Shown here: one piece after another, positions 50,299 through 63,400 of the stretch
Numbering within the stretch: position 1 is the stretch's first letter
Layout: the number at the start of each line of letters is the position of its first letter
NCBI RefSeq assembly: GCF_003945595.2
Contig: NW_024104368.1
Span: 1-64,000 of the forward strand
Source of the DNA: Pipra filicauda
Taxonomy: Eukaryota > Chordata > Aves > Passeriformes > Pipridae
Length of the DNA stretch: 64,000 nucleotides
Direction of reading: 5' to 3'
The notes under the pieces: generated by a model
What the model saw: only the letters and a program-made list of their open reading frames with translations
What the model was told of the DNA's origin: nothing
The model's database searches: none
Program-made: the position numbers and the translations under genes

Positions 50299-50348
50299 TT
50301 TTTTTGTTTGGTTGGTTTGGTTTGTTTGTTGTTGGTTTGGGTTTTTTT
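50299..50348 (+). repeat. T/G-rich low-complexity tract
   Basis: About 50 bases are made of T-runs interrupted by G and GG. The texture is like the longer tract at 12322-12509. No function is visible. Confidence 0.75.
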
Positions 50349-50778
50349 AATGGAGAAGCTGAGACTGTTTAGTGTTAGGTTTAAAGCCTGAGAGTCTCCT
50401 CCACACCATTCCATGCAATTAATTAATTAAGTTATCCCAGTGCTTTAATACCTAGTTAGATTCTCTTTTGCTGAATCTTTTTAAAGGATGTCTGGCAGTG
50501 AGACTGTATTACTAAAGTAATAATTCTGAGGAGGGCAAAAGTAACAGTAAGGCCATCATTTTCACCAGGCAGTGTTTCACTATGCTGAAACTGAGGTCTC
50601 AAACAACTGCATTTAGATTAATTTGTAATATTACTCTTTCTGGTAGATGGGGCCTGAAAAGACCAGAAATGGATACAAGAGGGGTGACCCAACCATTTTT
50701 CTTGGATACCATCAGACCACTGCAAAATCCTGGCCTTTTTGAAATCACTGGCAAAATTTCCACAAATACTGGAAGTTG

Positions 50779-50795
50779 TTTTTTTTTTTTTTTTT
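50779..50795. repeat. Poly-T run (17 bases)
   Basis: This is a simple homopolymer with no retroposed sequence recognised beside it. Confidence 0.85.
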
Positions 50796-53656
50796 CTTGG
50801 TGAACATGCTCCCTGCAGAAAATAAACTTCAGAAACAACTTTGTGCCAGCTGGAGGCCCAGCTGAAAACCAGGATACCTTGTAAGTGGCATTCTATAGGG
50901 ACAGTCTTCAGGTGTCTGTCCTGTTGGGTTTGCAGGACGAGCTGGTGGGCAGCAACACATCGTCTGGGTAACATTCCTCCAGCAGCAGGCTTCCCTGCAG
51001 GAAGCCTTTGGCACAAGTTCAGAACATTTGAGGTCCAGAGCAAAAAGCCATCACTGTGGTCCTTGAGGACCCCTCAGACAGCTTGATGTCCAGCATGAAG
51101 CTCAGACTGGGGCAACAGCCCCAACTAACAAATAAGGGGTTATTCTGGTGACTGGGCATGTTGTGAAGTGCTTGTCTGTAGATGGGTCATGCACACATCC
51201 CCTCTTGCAACTGGGACAGTGGGATCACTGTTGAATCAAGAAGGCTATCTGCTGTTCACTCTATCCTCTTTCTTCACTGCAACCTTCCAGACAGCACTGG
51301 GCAGGTCACCAGTGAAATTTTCCCTCTTAGTGTTAATTTCTTGAAACATGTATTTAAACCATTGGGTACACAGATGCTACTTTTCATGCATTGTTTCTAG
51401 CAAAGTGAATGTGTGGCCCCAGCTAAAAACTGCATGGCTAAGCTAACTGGGACCAATATTCATGGATTAGCCCTAATCTCCTCTTTGCCCCGTGTGCCTT
51501 CCCAGGCAGACATGCCTGTATACATAATTTCAATGGGAAGAGCATCCTTCAGACTACGCTATCCTTCCTATTTGGATAAAGCTTCTACAGAGCAGTGAAA
51601 GGAGCTGTGTCAAGGGGATATAAATAGACAACCTTTCTAATTGAAAACCTGTCTGTCATCTTTAAAATAACAGCATTGAAAAACAGTCCAGGGATATGTG
51701 TGACAGATGCAATAGTGGACAGGCAGTGCTGATAGATGACTCCTGTGCTATCTATTACAGGGTATCTGGAGTGCCTTTGAAACTAGGAAAATATTTTATT
51801 CTGATAGAAGAACCCAGAGCACAATTAAAAATCTCTTATGATTGGAACTCAGTACATTTTCATTACAAACAGAGCTCAGATCTTATCTTATTATCACCAA
51901 ATCAGATTCTTCACTCCTTCCTGACAATTTAGGTTTCACTACTGACACGATTTTCCTAAATCTTTTCATCATTTCCAAGTCTTGTCCAAGAAGCATGTTA
52001 AAACATATTTAGCTCTAATGCAAAGCTATGCAGAACTTAGAAGTCCTTTTACTTTCACTTGAACTAGACAGCATGTTAGCAATAGAATATATATGATAGC
52101 AATAGAATCTCTTACACAAACCAAGTAGACAGAAATTCCTTGGTTTCTTACTGCAAGAAGTATGATTTGGCTACAGAATACAAATGCTACCAAACTAATG
52201 AGTCCAGGAAAACATTGAATAGCTGGTAGGTGGTTAAAAACTCTTCTTTCTAGTTATGGGCAAATGAGTTACAGAAACAAGATATCCAGAACTGCTGAAA
52301 TTTTCTACAAGTGTTGCTTTGTGGTGCTTCAATTTTCCCTTCACTTCTGGAAATAAGCTATGCTATTCCAGCAGCATTTTGAGGCAACATTTTAACTTCA
52401 TTAAATACTGTCATTTTTTACATGTACATTCCAAGCACTTTTATACTGAGCTCTTCCTAGTTACCCTGCCACAGAGACACTGCCTACAGTGCGCTGAAGT
52501 GTAAACACCTTCATTGCTGATTTTTAAACATCTGGCATTTAAAATTGTGAAGTGATTGATGCAAAAGCTTCTCCAAGGTTATAGAGATTCTGCTCACTCC
52601 CCACTTGTTGCCTGTTTTTTTCACATAATATCAATACCTGAGAGCAGCTGTGGGAGGTCAGTATCATCCAAACCTGGTATTTTGGCCCTTGGTTTGGCTG
52701 TCAAAGAGGCAAAAATTACTGTGATTTAATGTTTGATGCATATGCTCTTGCAGGCAAAAATGGTAATAAATCAGCATTGATAAGAAGAGATACAATAGCT
52801 GTGTAGAGATCAACTTCATGGTTCAGTGGAAAGTGTGACCAGCGTGTATATAAAATAATAATCTGAGCTAGTCGTGTACTGTTTTCCATTGAGTTACTTT
52901 GTGTCAGTACTATCCCAAATATTTAAAACATCATCAGAAATGCCATGATCTTCATGACAGCACATGTAAACTAATTATCTCTGTTTTCTTAATTTTATGC
53001 CTCTAGGATTTTTGATCATAGCTAAGTGATTCAGAAACTTGTAATTAGGAGATGGTAAAATACAGTATGTAACAGCATAGCCACTTTGAACATTTCAAAT
53101 CCTGTCAAATAATCAAAAACAGGTTTGTGTTCTGTGGAAGAGCAACACATGTGCTCTGTAACACTTTTCCAAATTCTCCTTCAATTAGTGTAGCAAACTT
53201 TGGTCCTACTCTTCTTTCTATAGAAATGACCAGCTGAAAATTAGGTAAAAACTTTCTAGGACAAATCAACAAGGAGAAAAAAAAAAACCACTGAGGGTGT
53301 TTTTGTACTGAGCAGAAATTTTGCTGGTTTTCTCTCATGAGCCTCAGTAGTGCTCTCATTTAAGTACTTGTTGGGTTGCTTCACTCACGCTGTTAACTCA
53401 TGACATGCAAAGTTAGAAAACAGGTTTTCTGTTGCTGGACTGGCTCCACAAAAGTCTGCTACATCAAACCCAGGCTCTGTCTAGCCCTGCTTAGCTGTGG
53501 ATCAGCTCCTGCTCTGTGTTGTCAGCAGAGTCAGGCTACAATACATTTGGTTAATGAGCATGTTTGTGTGCCAGTTGCGAGCATCGTGATTCAAGTTGGG
53601 CTCACACTGGCCCTTCCTTTTGTTCTGGTTTGTTCCCATTGCTGGGAATGCAGAAG

Positions 53657-53767
53657 GAAAAAGAAAAAAAAACAAAACAACCAACCAACCAAAAAAAAAA
53701 AACCAAAAAAAACCCAAAACAACAACAACAACAAAAACCAGAAACAACAAAACAAAAACCACAAAAC
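53657..53767 (-). repeat. A/C-rich low-complexity tract
   Basis: The tract is almost only A-runs and C or CC, including short (CCAA)n and (CAA)n stretches. Read on the minus strand it is a T/G tract of the same style as 12322-12509. Lysine/asparagine-rich or phenylalanine/valine-rich open frames across it are translations of the repeat. Confidence 0.85.
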
Positions 53768-54395
53768 CTTGGCAGAAATTTTCCAAGATTTTCACCTCTT
53801 TTGAACTAAGTGGAAAATGAGGACAATGCTCAGCAGTGTTTATAACTATAAATATCTTCTAAAGTGAAAGGTAGCTTAAAACTGCAACTAAGGTTTTGGC
53901 CTGAAAACTCCAAAGCCTGAGAACCAATTTTACTGACTTCTGTCTCAACAGTGCTTGAGATTCCAAACAAGAAACCAATGGTGTCAGTACTGAATAAAAT
54001 CTCCTCCTTGTAGGATAGTTATATACAGTGTTGAGTGAGAGTTGCTGTTTATAATATCTATTTTCTGTCGTTGTAGTATAGCAAAATCATGAGCAACTCT
54101 GCAGTAAATAGTGGTGGACCATCCCTGTGTTAGCTCCTAATGGGAAAATAAGGCTGTTCTTATGGTTCTCTTGTGACTGGTTTTTCTGTATACCTGTTAG
54201 CAATATTTTTTATTTTTGCCTGGGAAAGTTCCTAGTTTTGATTCTTGGAGAAGCAAATATTGATTCAAGTAATTTGTCGCTAATGCAGGGCTTGCCTGGG
54301 TATTGGCTTGATGCTTCTGCTTTGGGAAGGTTTGCTGCAAATTTTAGCACTCACAATAATAGTGTATGCATGTACTTAGTAGACTATAGATAATG

Positions 54396-54478
54396 GAGTC
54401 ATTTAGGTTAGAAAACACTCCTAAGATCATAGAGTCCAACTGTAAACATAGTATTTCCTAGTCCACCTCTAAACCATG
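54396..54478 (-). mobile_element. CR1 LINE 3'-end fragment
   Basis: On the minus strand it reads from CATGGTTTAGAGGTGGACTA to CTAACCTAAATGACTC. This is the final part of the same CR1 3' UTR type as the copy at 40309-40902 (which has ATGGTTTAGTGGTTTAGGGG and a related ending). Only about 80 bases are recognisable, and the terminal TTCTATGA motif is decayed. Confidence 0.75.
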
Positions 54479-55760
54479 AAAATGTTAGAATTAAGGACTG
54501 AACTGAATGGGTATGACTGGCATTAGGCTGAGATGAGTTTGAGGATAGTCATTAAAATACTAATACTCAGTTCTTTTCCATAGCAACCTTCCTTGTTTTC
54601 TCTCCCACAATTCTGGGCAGCTTCATCAGCTTAATACTTCCCCTGGATGGTGAAGGAGGTCAGCAAATCTCCAAGGTCTGCAGAAAGTTGACAATTAGTC
54701 AGACCTGGAGAACTCAGTCTTTGCTTCACCAACAGAGACAATATTTCTAAGAGCATTTCCGGCTTCCCAGCATCTTGGTGCTAATATGACTCAGCCTGCA
54801 CTAGAGAAACCATAAGTATTCCAGGAGTTTCACTGGCATTTTCTGCAAGTTTGAAATGCATTTGCTGTTTTTGTGTCAAAAGAGGAAACTACAGAGCACC
54901 CCTTAGCACAGCTGACAACAGAAAGGACTTTTGCAGGAGAGCAGCTGTGTTTTTAAAGCGTTCCTGGAACCTTGCAGGCAGAAGATAAAAAGAGAAAGGA
55001 AACTGGATATAACTGTTGTGCTAGGCTGTACTTTTTCTTTAGACAATTTAAACCTTAATAAGTACTGTCCATTTAGATTGTGATGTAAACACAGTAGCGT
55101 TGGCAGCTTTGGAACAGACATAGTAAAGATGTAGCTAGAAGGTTAGCTCTTCAAAAATCACCACTTGCAGGATAATGGGCTTTTACTGCCTTCAGCCTGA
55201 GTATATTGCAATGACCATTATTTCATGATTGAGCTGAATAAGGCAGCTATACTGCTGTACTTTAAAAGTTATATTTTACCCACCAGGAAAAGTAAAATGA
55301 AAAATCTTAATGTAAATCTGAATTTAGCACTGCGTCTGTGGCAGCTGCTGCTGGATTATCTGAGAACAAATGGGACTAAACATTTTTGGTCAAAACAATG
55401 ATTTATCACAAGGCAAATTTTCAAAGCCAGTTTGCAATCCATAGATTTATCTTTGGGATATCTTTTACACCACAAAAGGCAACAAACAATACAAAATAGG
55501 AATGATAGAGTTGTTTGGGTGTTTTTTAATGTGATTAAGCATGAATTTAAGCATATTAGAAGCTGATGAAACAAGGCAATTACTTTTTTCCCTTGAGTAA
55601 AGCTACCCCTCACTTTTATAAATTGCTCAGTCAATCACAAATAAGTACTTTTTCAAATTTTGTTAAAGAGCTTTCTATTCATACTTTGTGATTTTTTTTT
55701 TCCTTTCCTCTAGATGCAGTTCATACAGCCATTTACTGGTTGGGTGTGAAAGGTGAATCT
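54479..55760. other. Intergenic sequence between two CR1 fragments
   Basis: I see no gene or recognisable repeat in this 1.3 kb AT-rich stretch. Confidence 0.5.
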
Positions 55761-57434
55761 GGAGTTCATCCAGACCAACCCCCAAGCTCAAAGCAGAGTC
55801 ATCTAGAGCAGGTTTCTCAAGGCCATGACCAGTTGAGTTTTGAATATCTTCAATGAAGGAGATGTCGCAACCTCTCTGGGAAACCAGTGCCACTGTTTTA
55901 CCACCCTCACAGGAAGGAAAAAATAGAATATGTTTAATTTTATGTTTGAATGGGATTTTGTGTACTTCCATTTGTAGCCATTGTCTCTTGTCCTGTCACT
56001 AGATAGCACTGAGAAGGGCTCAGTTTTCTCTATCCCTTCCCCCCATATCTGATATTTTTGCACATTGATGAGATCCTCCCTCAGCTGTCTCTTTACGAGG
56101 CTGTACTGTCCTAGTTCTCAGTTTCTCCTTGTATGACAGATGGTCCAGTCCCTTAATAATCTTCTGGCCCATTCTCTGGTTTCTCTCCATTAAATCCATA
56201 TCTTCCTTGTATGAGGAGCCCAGGACTGGACTCAGCACTCCATGTGTGTCTCACGAGCACTAGAGGAAGTATCACTTTCTGCTGGCAATGCTCCTCCTAA
56301 TGCCCCCCCAAGAAGCTGGTGGTCTTCCATGTCACAAGGGCACATTGATAGCTTATGGTCAACTTGATGTCCACCAGGATCCCCAAGTCCTTTGCTGTAA
56401 AGCTGCTTTACAAACAGTTGGCCTCCACAAGGTACTGAGATGTAGGGTTGTTCCCCAGATGCAGGAGTTTCCAGTTGACCTTGTTGAACTGCATGAGGTT
56501 TAGGTCAGCCCATTTCTCCTGGCTTTCTCTTCTCACCTGTTGAGGTCCCCCTGGATGGCAGCACAGCCCCCCTGAGTATCAGCCACTCCTCTCAGTTTTG
56601 TGTCATCAGCAAACTGGCTGAGGGTAGACTCCACCCCATCATCAAAATCATTAATGAAGATGTCTAACAGTACTGACATCGGCATACTCTCCTTGGGTAC
56701 ACCACTAGTGAATGGCCTCCAGCTGGGATTCATGCCACAACTGGATTTCATGATCATGACTCCGAGTCTGGCAGTTCAGACAGTTTTCAATCTACTGTCC
56801 ATTTATTTAACTTGTACTTCATCAGCTTGTCTAAGAGGATGTTATGGGAAATAGAATTGAAAGCCTACTACAGTCCACTGAACAAATAAACAACATCCTT
56901 TTCTTTCCCCTCACCAGTCATCTCATTATTATCAGGTTGGTCAGGCTTGACCCTTCAGAAATCCTGCTGACTACTCTATCATCTTGTCCTTTGTGTGTTT
57001 AGAAATTACTTCCTCTATCACCTTCCTGGGGATCAAAGTGAGGGATACTACCTTGTACTTCGGATCCTCTTTCTTGTCCTTCTTGAAGACAGAAGTGTCC
57101 TTTTTTCCATCGTCAGAAATCTCCCCTGAGCAACACAACCAAAGATCACCAAGACTGGCCCCACTGTTGTGCTACCTGCTAGCTCATTCAGCACTTGTGG
57201 GTGCATCCCATCAGAGCCCATGCAATTAGTGTATGTCCAATTTGTTTAAATATCCCCAAACCTGCTCCTTTCCTACCAAGGCTGTGTCTTCCTTGCTCCA
57301 GTTTTGCAGGTGTCAGGGACCTTTGATAGCTTAAGGGTGGTCTTAACTGTGAAGACTGAGATACAAGAGAATCTCTGTACCTCAGGCTCCCGTGTGTCCT
57401 TTGTCACCAGGTCCTCTTCCCCTTGCTAAATTAT
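55761..57434 (-). mobile_element. CR1 LINE, 1.7 kb, 5'-truncated, minus strand
   Basis: The whole segment follows a CR1 consensus in reverse orientation. Landmarks are the 3' UTR block near 55860-55915 (reverse complement of ACAACCTCYCTGGG...CACCACCCTCA), the block TGTCTCTTGTCCTGTCACTA (about 55981-56000), the ORF2 end (about 56020-56240), and the reverse transcriptase palm with Phe-Ala-Asp-Asp at 56602-56613. Upstream RT sequence continues to the block TCCTTTGTCACCAGGTCCTC (about 57397-57416). The copy is broken by frameshifts and stops and cannot be active. The terminal TTCTATGA motif expected near 55750 is not visible. Confidence 0.93.
56533..56757 (-). pseudogene. Remnant of CR1 reverse transcriptase (ORF2 palm segment)
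   Basis: A 74-codon open stretch carries the RT core in order: a GVPKES motif (normally GVPQGS), LLDIFINDFDDGVES, then SQFADDTKLRGVAD with the catalytic FADD box, and CAAIQGDLNR. Further decayed ORF2 sequence continues on both sides in other frames. The isolated ATG is accidental. This is a dead transposon gene and not a host gene. Confidence 0.9.
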
Positions 57435-60400
57435 GTTGCCAAGTGATATCCCTCCTGCAGGCTTATTTTTTTGAAAGAAAACATGTAGAGTAATCCCATG
57501 AATATCACTTGAGCAATTTGTATTGTCATTCAGCTGTTGTGCAGCAGTACAGCAAAGCATGTGAATTATCCTTTTGCTGTCAATAGCATTGCTCATGTGT
57601 CCAAAATTAAGCACGTATTTAAAAGCTTTGGGAAATGGGCCTTTAATTTCCATCAATGTGAAATGCTTGAAACACAATCTGCTGCTATTTAAATCTTGCC
57701 TGAGACATCTACAGCGTACAAAATTGTACACATTCAAAGATCAATTTAAAGAATTGCTGCTAGCAAAGGAAAATGATAGAAAATAATGGTGATTATTAAG
57801 GTGGACCAGGAGCTGGACCAGACTGCTGTTCTCATGCTTGGTATGTGTTTTGCAGAGCTGTGTGTGTGTGTTTGGATGCATTTGGAAAAGGGCTGTATAT
57901 AGCCTGAAACATAGATCTCAAAACACATAAGACTTAAGATATGTAGGAAAACTTAGACTCATCACGGCTCTGAGCACCTCTTTTCCACAGCTAAGGAGTT
58001 GCCTCTCCTATGAGCACTGATACTTTTAGCTATAGAAATTCCAGTCTTGGTTTTATGGGACCTCAGATGTTTTCCACAAAGCTTGGTAACACAAAGCACA
58101 CTGCTGAGTGTCTTGCTGAGTCAGCCAGTTCAGCATCCTTGGGGACACTTTGCTGTGTGTGTTGGCCCATTTCTTTGTCAGCATCTCTGCTAGGATGCAT
58201 GGATCTTGATTGTAATGCGAACTTTGTACAGGGTACAAAAGGAGTTAGCTAGTTGCTCTAAATGTGACTGATCTGGAGTCAGTAATTAGTGGTTTCAACT
58301 TCGTCATACTGATGATGTAATTTAATTTTTTGAGGTGGAGGAGTTGCCTTTTTAAATTGTTTCCGGCAAGAGCTGTGTCTTTGCACTGCCTCTGCCCCAC
58401 TGGGAACCATAGCTTTTGACTAATCTGCTACTTTGAGACTAATAACCGTCAATTATTGTAATGGGACCAAGATCACAAGTCCCTATGCTGAAAAGCAGCA
58501 GAGCAGCTACCATGTGCCAACAGGGTAATCAGTGCTGGCTTTTCCCAAGAGGTTATAGAGATGACAGCCTGACCTCAAGTTGTTAAGGGCTCTCATGTAA
58601 AACTGAGAGATTAGTTTGATTTAAATTAGCACTGCCAGATTCCAACCTGGCTGTTTGCACCCTTCTTCCTGAAATTATCTCTCAAGTCTCAGTGAGACTT
58701 GGTGTAACGAGGTTCTTTGCCACTTACAATCACTCTGCTATCTTCTTCTATCTTCTCTCTGGAGCAGGGCTGTGTTGACACACAGAAGAGTGGCTGCACT
58801 GAGGTTGAACATAACTGATGTAAAAATACAGGTTTTAAATTTTTGCAAGTGTCTTGAGGTTCCTTGAGATGAACAACATGAGGAAAACACAAGCATTTAA
58901 CATTGTTCATCTAGGGATACTTTTACTTGATTAACATATGCATTAATAGTGCTATCAATAGCACCATCTACTGCCTTCAGGATAGCAGGACACAAGATCT
59001 TGTTATAATTTATAGCAGAGATGACTAGTGAAATGAGAAGAGGGCACCTAAAGGGGTTTTTCTCCTCATCTCCTGGCAGCAGCGATGATGGAGAGCCACT
59101 GCATCCACCTCTGCTCTCACTGCAGGCAATCTGCTCAGAGTCTATATGGCAAATCTCTTGTCAGTGCTCTGCACATCTGTTTCAAAGCTATTGGGGCCCT
59201 CTTTTCAGATGCATGTCACCAAAGCATCCCATATAAGTTTGTAACAAATACCAGACATATTCTTTCTTCCAGCACTTTGCCTAGTCTTCTCCACTTGCCT
59301 TTGTTAGTCCTTATGCCAATCTGGGGGCCAGTATCACCTTCTCTTCCTTGTTGCCAATCCACTGCATCTGCCTCTTTGCAAAACCATCAAAACATGATTT
59401 CCTTTCTCCCTCTGACATCAAGATATGGGCCGTGGATCTTCTGAACCTGGGTCTAAGTCAGGCAAGGTAATACAGATGAAGAGACATAGATCTCTTCAAG
59501 CATGTAACCTCTTGATCAGCTGACCCAAACCATAATCATGAGCTGATAAAAGCTATTGTGCATTTTATTAACCATACAATTTACATGTTTAAATAGGAGG
59601 CTATAACAATCCACACTTTGAAGAGCTGCCTGAACATCAGGACATGACCAGATCCCTGTCCTTTGCACAGGTCAGATTAATGCCAATATGCCTACTAGGC
59701 AATCTGTAATTTCTTTTCCCCTCCCAGGGTTCCATAAGACTTTGGACCCCTTGGCTCTGCAGAGTCACAATCCCTTATCTAGTTCAAGAAAAGGCAGTTT
59801 TATCCTGAAATGAGTATTATGAAGGTCCATGGATGCTCCATCCCCATCCCCAAATTTTGGAAAGCAACCACCTTATTATTCACTCTAGCTTTACCCTCAT
59901 GCTAAAAGGAACAAACTTTTCTTGTTCCTCTGTTTGGCATTTTTTGTTGTTCCAGGACAGGATGTCTCACTTATAAATCTTATTTTTTTAAAAGAGAATA
60001 TCAATTTCTCATGCTGCTGCTAGTTGCTCTCCAGCATTCACAGAGCCACCGCTCTGGTCCAGGAAACTGAAAGATTTAAAAAAAAAAATCATAGGCAAGG
60101 AAACAGAATAATCACGAGCGGCCGGCATCGACATGGGAATGAGTACCGGGAAAAAAGCAGTTGTTTCCAGTACTGCAGAGCCAAGGACACCTGAGGTATG
60201 GACATGGATTTTAAGGGGGAGACACTGGTGTCCACAAAGGAGTAAGCCTACAGGCCTACCAACCCTGCAGGAAGCATGAAAATTACCTATTTCCTCTACC
60301 TCAGCCAAGCATAGGAACTTAATGTCTCTAGGACTCTCTAGACTCTGGCAGAAACAAATGACTGGGTTCAGCAGCAACTGTGGTTAGAGCAAGGGCTGGG

Positions 60401-63400
60401 ATGGGATGAACAGAGGGATTGTTCCCTTGCGTTCCTCTGACTGAATCTTCTGCAGGAAATATGCCAGCCTGATTGTCCAGCACAAGGCTTAGGGTGAGAT
60501 ACTCAGTAACAGAAATGAAAACACTACTCGTGGTAAATTGCCATGGCATTCTCTGAAGAAAAATACTGTATGATTGTGTCATTAAGGGCTGTATATTGAT
60601 GCATCTATCTTTGGGGTCAAGTTAAAGCTGTACAGACAGCCCATGTTACAGTTCCTCCTCAGTTCTGAGTGATGCAGATTAAACAGTGTTCTTTTGCAGT
60701 AGAATTTGGGGGTGTTGTATAAATGTATGCCACAAGGAAGTCAGTAAGTGACAGCAGTTTAAAGATCTGCTCAACAGAAAAGTAAAAGAAGAAAAAGCAA
60801 ATTGAAGCAAAACCACCAAACAGTTGAAGAACATACCAGTTCTGTCTGGATTTAAAGATTACACATAGATAATATCAAACAAGACACTCAGCACCATGTC
60901 TGAATATAAATTATGAAGCTGACTTAAAAACTGAGGTGCTTCTGTTGGCTGTTACTAACTGTAGTAACAGTCAGATGGGGTAGCAGCGATGGTATGAACA
61001 AGCACCTTAGTCCTCAGGTGTTCTACTTGTACTCATCAATTAATTGGTTAACCTATGATTCAGCATGTCCAAACCACTGAGAAGTGCTTGTGAAGTATTT
61101 CAGCACTGCTGAAGCACTTGGGCATTCACTGCAGGCAAGAGGAGAAAATTTTGCCATTGAGTAGCTCCTGGGCTGGGCAAGACCTCACCTCCCCTGCTTC
61201 CCTGTGCTGCACCATCCTTTCCTCCCCATCGGCATACAGAGGGTATTTTTCAGGTCAGTACCTTTCTCCAGTCCCCCTGCTGCTGTCTTCTGAGGTCCTT
61301 AATCACAAATGCATCTAAGTGGAGTTATTCTGGGACTTGTTATCCTTCATGTCATTATTTTGACTTCTCATGAATCAGGGTGGCTTGATAAAGGGGATTT
61401 CCTCCCTGTGGCCCTGAACTGGCAGGCAGAGCCCTGGTGCTGCTCTCCTCAGGAGAGGGTTTTCTTTCAGTGCCCTGACGGGTGCCTGTTTCTGTCCATT
61501 GCCAACCTCTGTAAAAAGCAATTGACAGCAAAGGTCAGCTTGGGTTGCTGCAAGGCAAACTCCAGGCCCCTTCTTCACCTGTGCTACTGGACAGGTGAAA
61601 ATGTCATCAGTCCATTGGCAATGATCTGTGAGTTTTCTCTGAGATCCCTGTGCTGATACTGAAGAGTGACCTTTTTTTGCATACGACTCAGAATAGTGGG
61701 AAAGGAAGAAGTTGCTTGGGTAGGGAAAGAATAGAAAATAGACTGGGCAAACAGATGAGGTTGAATGGATGAGATGAGTGCCATCATATGTTGTGTTCCA
61801 TAATCCAGAGTGAAAGCAATTATTAGCAAGTACTCACAGCAGGACATGAGTTATGAAAATTACCTTGTTGCTGTTTTCTCCTCTTCTGAATCCTGACTCT
61901 ACTCTAAGGCATCTCATGAAGACTGATCCCAAGAGGTTGAGTGCACAGAGAGGTCCTTCAGTGAGTAGTGCACATCAGTGCTGTATTCCTGTGCTGTTAT
62001 GTACCTCTGTATGCTGTGTACTTCTGGGAGCAGAATTCTTTGGAGAATTTAAACTCCCTTGTAATTCCAGCACTGTCTTTGAAAATTTCTCTAATGCTAC
62101 AAGCAAGGGTACTCTTTGCTAACTCAGAGTGCTGAGTCAAAATGTCAGAAGGGCATTTGTGGTCCTGTCTTTGACTGCCCATGGTTTTGGGGTGTCCTTG
62201 ATGATAAGCATCCCCTGGGGGGCCAGAGCCACGGGTGTCTATTGTTTTGGGTATTCACAGGGCATACTCTTTCCTTACTGTTTGCCCCCCCAAGTTGCAA
62301 ATGAAGCATAGGGAGGCCTTGCCAGAGGGGCACTGCAGGATCCATCTATATCTTCACTGTGAAATGGGGATTGTGCTCCTTTCCTGTCATGGTGAATATA
62401 ACTATTCAAGAAAACTGGACTTTATAATTGTTTCATCTACATGCAAGCTATGTTGTTTTCACTGACCTTCCCTGTTGCTTGTATGACCCTTACTACCCCT
62501 ATGGTCTGTGAAATATAAACACAATTATCTGTGCATGGAGACTTTCCCATTTCCACTCAGGACAGGTACAGCTTTATGTTCCCTTTTATAGGCAAGGGTG
62601 CTGTGACTCCAAATCATTAGGCGCTGTGTGGGAGAGACACAGTAAAAATTACCTTACAGCCTCCGAGCTGGCAAAGGCACCAAATCAGTTGTCAGCTATA
62701 GCAGGAAAAGAAGGTTATGGGAAAAATAAAACAAAACAAAAAAAACCAACCCAAGAGTAAATCAGAGCAATCAGTCATGTCTGAGTGAGATCTGTGCACA
62801 TCCTTTTTTTTTTGGCCAGGCTTTGACAAGCTGGAGGAGAGCTGCTGTCTCCACTGCTTCCCCACAGAAACTCCCAAGCATGGAGAATCCTCTTTCTTTC
62901 TGCAGCAGGAAGCATATTGTGTATGTGTATATGCATGCGGGCATCGGGGTTTTTTTGACTAGCTGACACTGCAAAGAAGCTGGGTTACAAACCAAAATTA
63001 TGCATTGTACTTGGAACTCCTGAGCTGTGGGCAGTGTGAGATCATGAAATGAATGTGGCTGAGCATCCCCTGTGCATTTTGCTGATAATCAAGCTTTTAA
63101 AAAGCTTTGTGAAAGAGCTGAGCTGAATTCTCTAACTCAAGCTTGTTGAATGGCATTTCCCAATACACTTGTAGGTGGCAAAAATGTGGAAAACCTGACA
63201 AAGGATTAATCTTCTCCAGGAAGAAAATTTGTTATTCCAGGTGTATAAGATATACAGAGCTCTGCATGACTCACAGGATGAGTGAGCAAGCAAGTAGGAG
63301 AGAAGGGTTCTGCTGCAGTGGATAAAACTTGATTTCTTCTTAAATAGAACAATTTTGTATTGGAATCTTTAAAATAAATCCAAGCTCTTCAATCCCATTT

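Larger units (their letters stand above)
40903..54395. other. Intergenic sequence, no gene recognised
   Basis: About 13.5 kb contains only short, domain-free open frames. Simple sequences are an A13 run (41081-41093), a T24 run (42735-42758), a T/G-rich tract (about 50299-50348), a T17 run (50779-50795) and an A/C-rich tract (about 53657-53767). A possible decayed palindromic repeat lies near 48250-48350. The neighbour expected beyond GPRIN3 in the mammalian order (TIGD2, then FAM13A) is not seen. Confidence 0.5.

Noticed and set aside
53400..53820. Lys/Asn/Gln/Thr-rich open frames and an antisense Phe/Val-rich one
   Set aside because: They are translations of the A/C-rich tract, with no family resemblance outside it.
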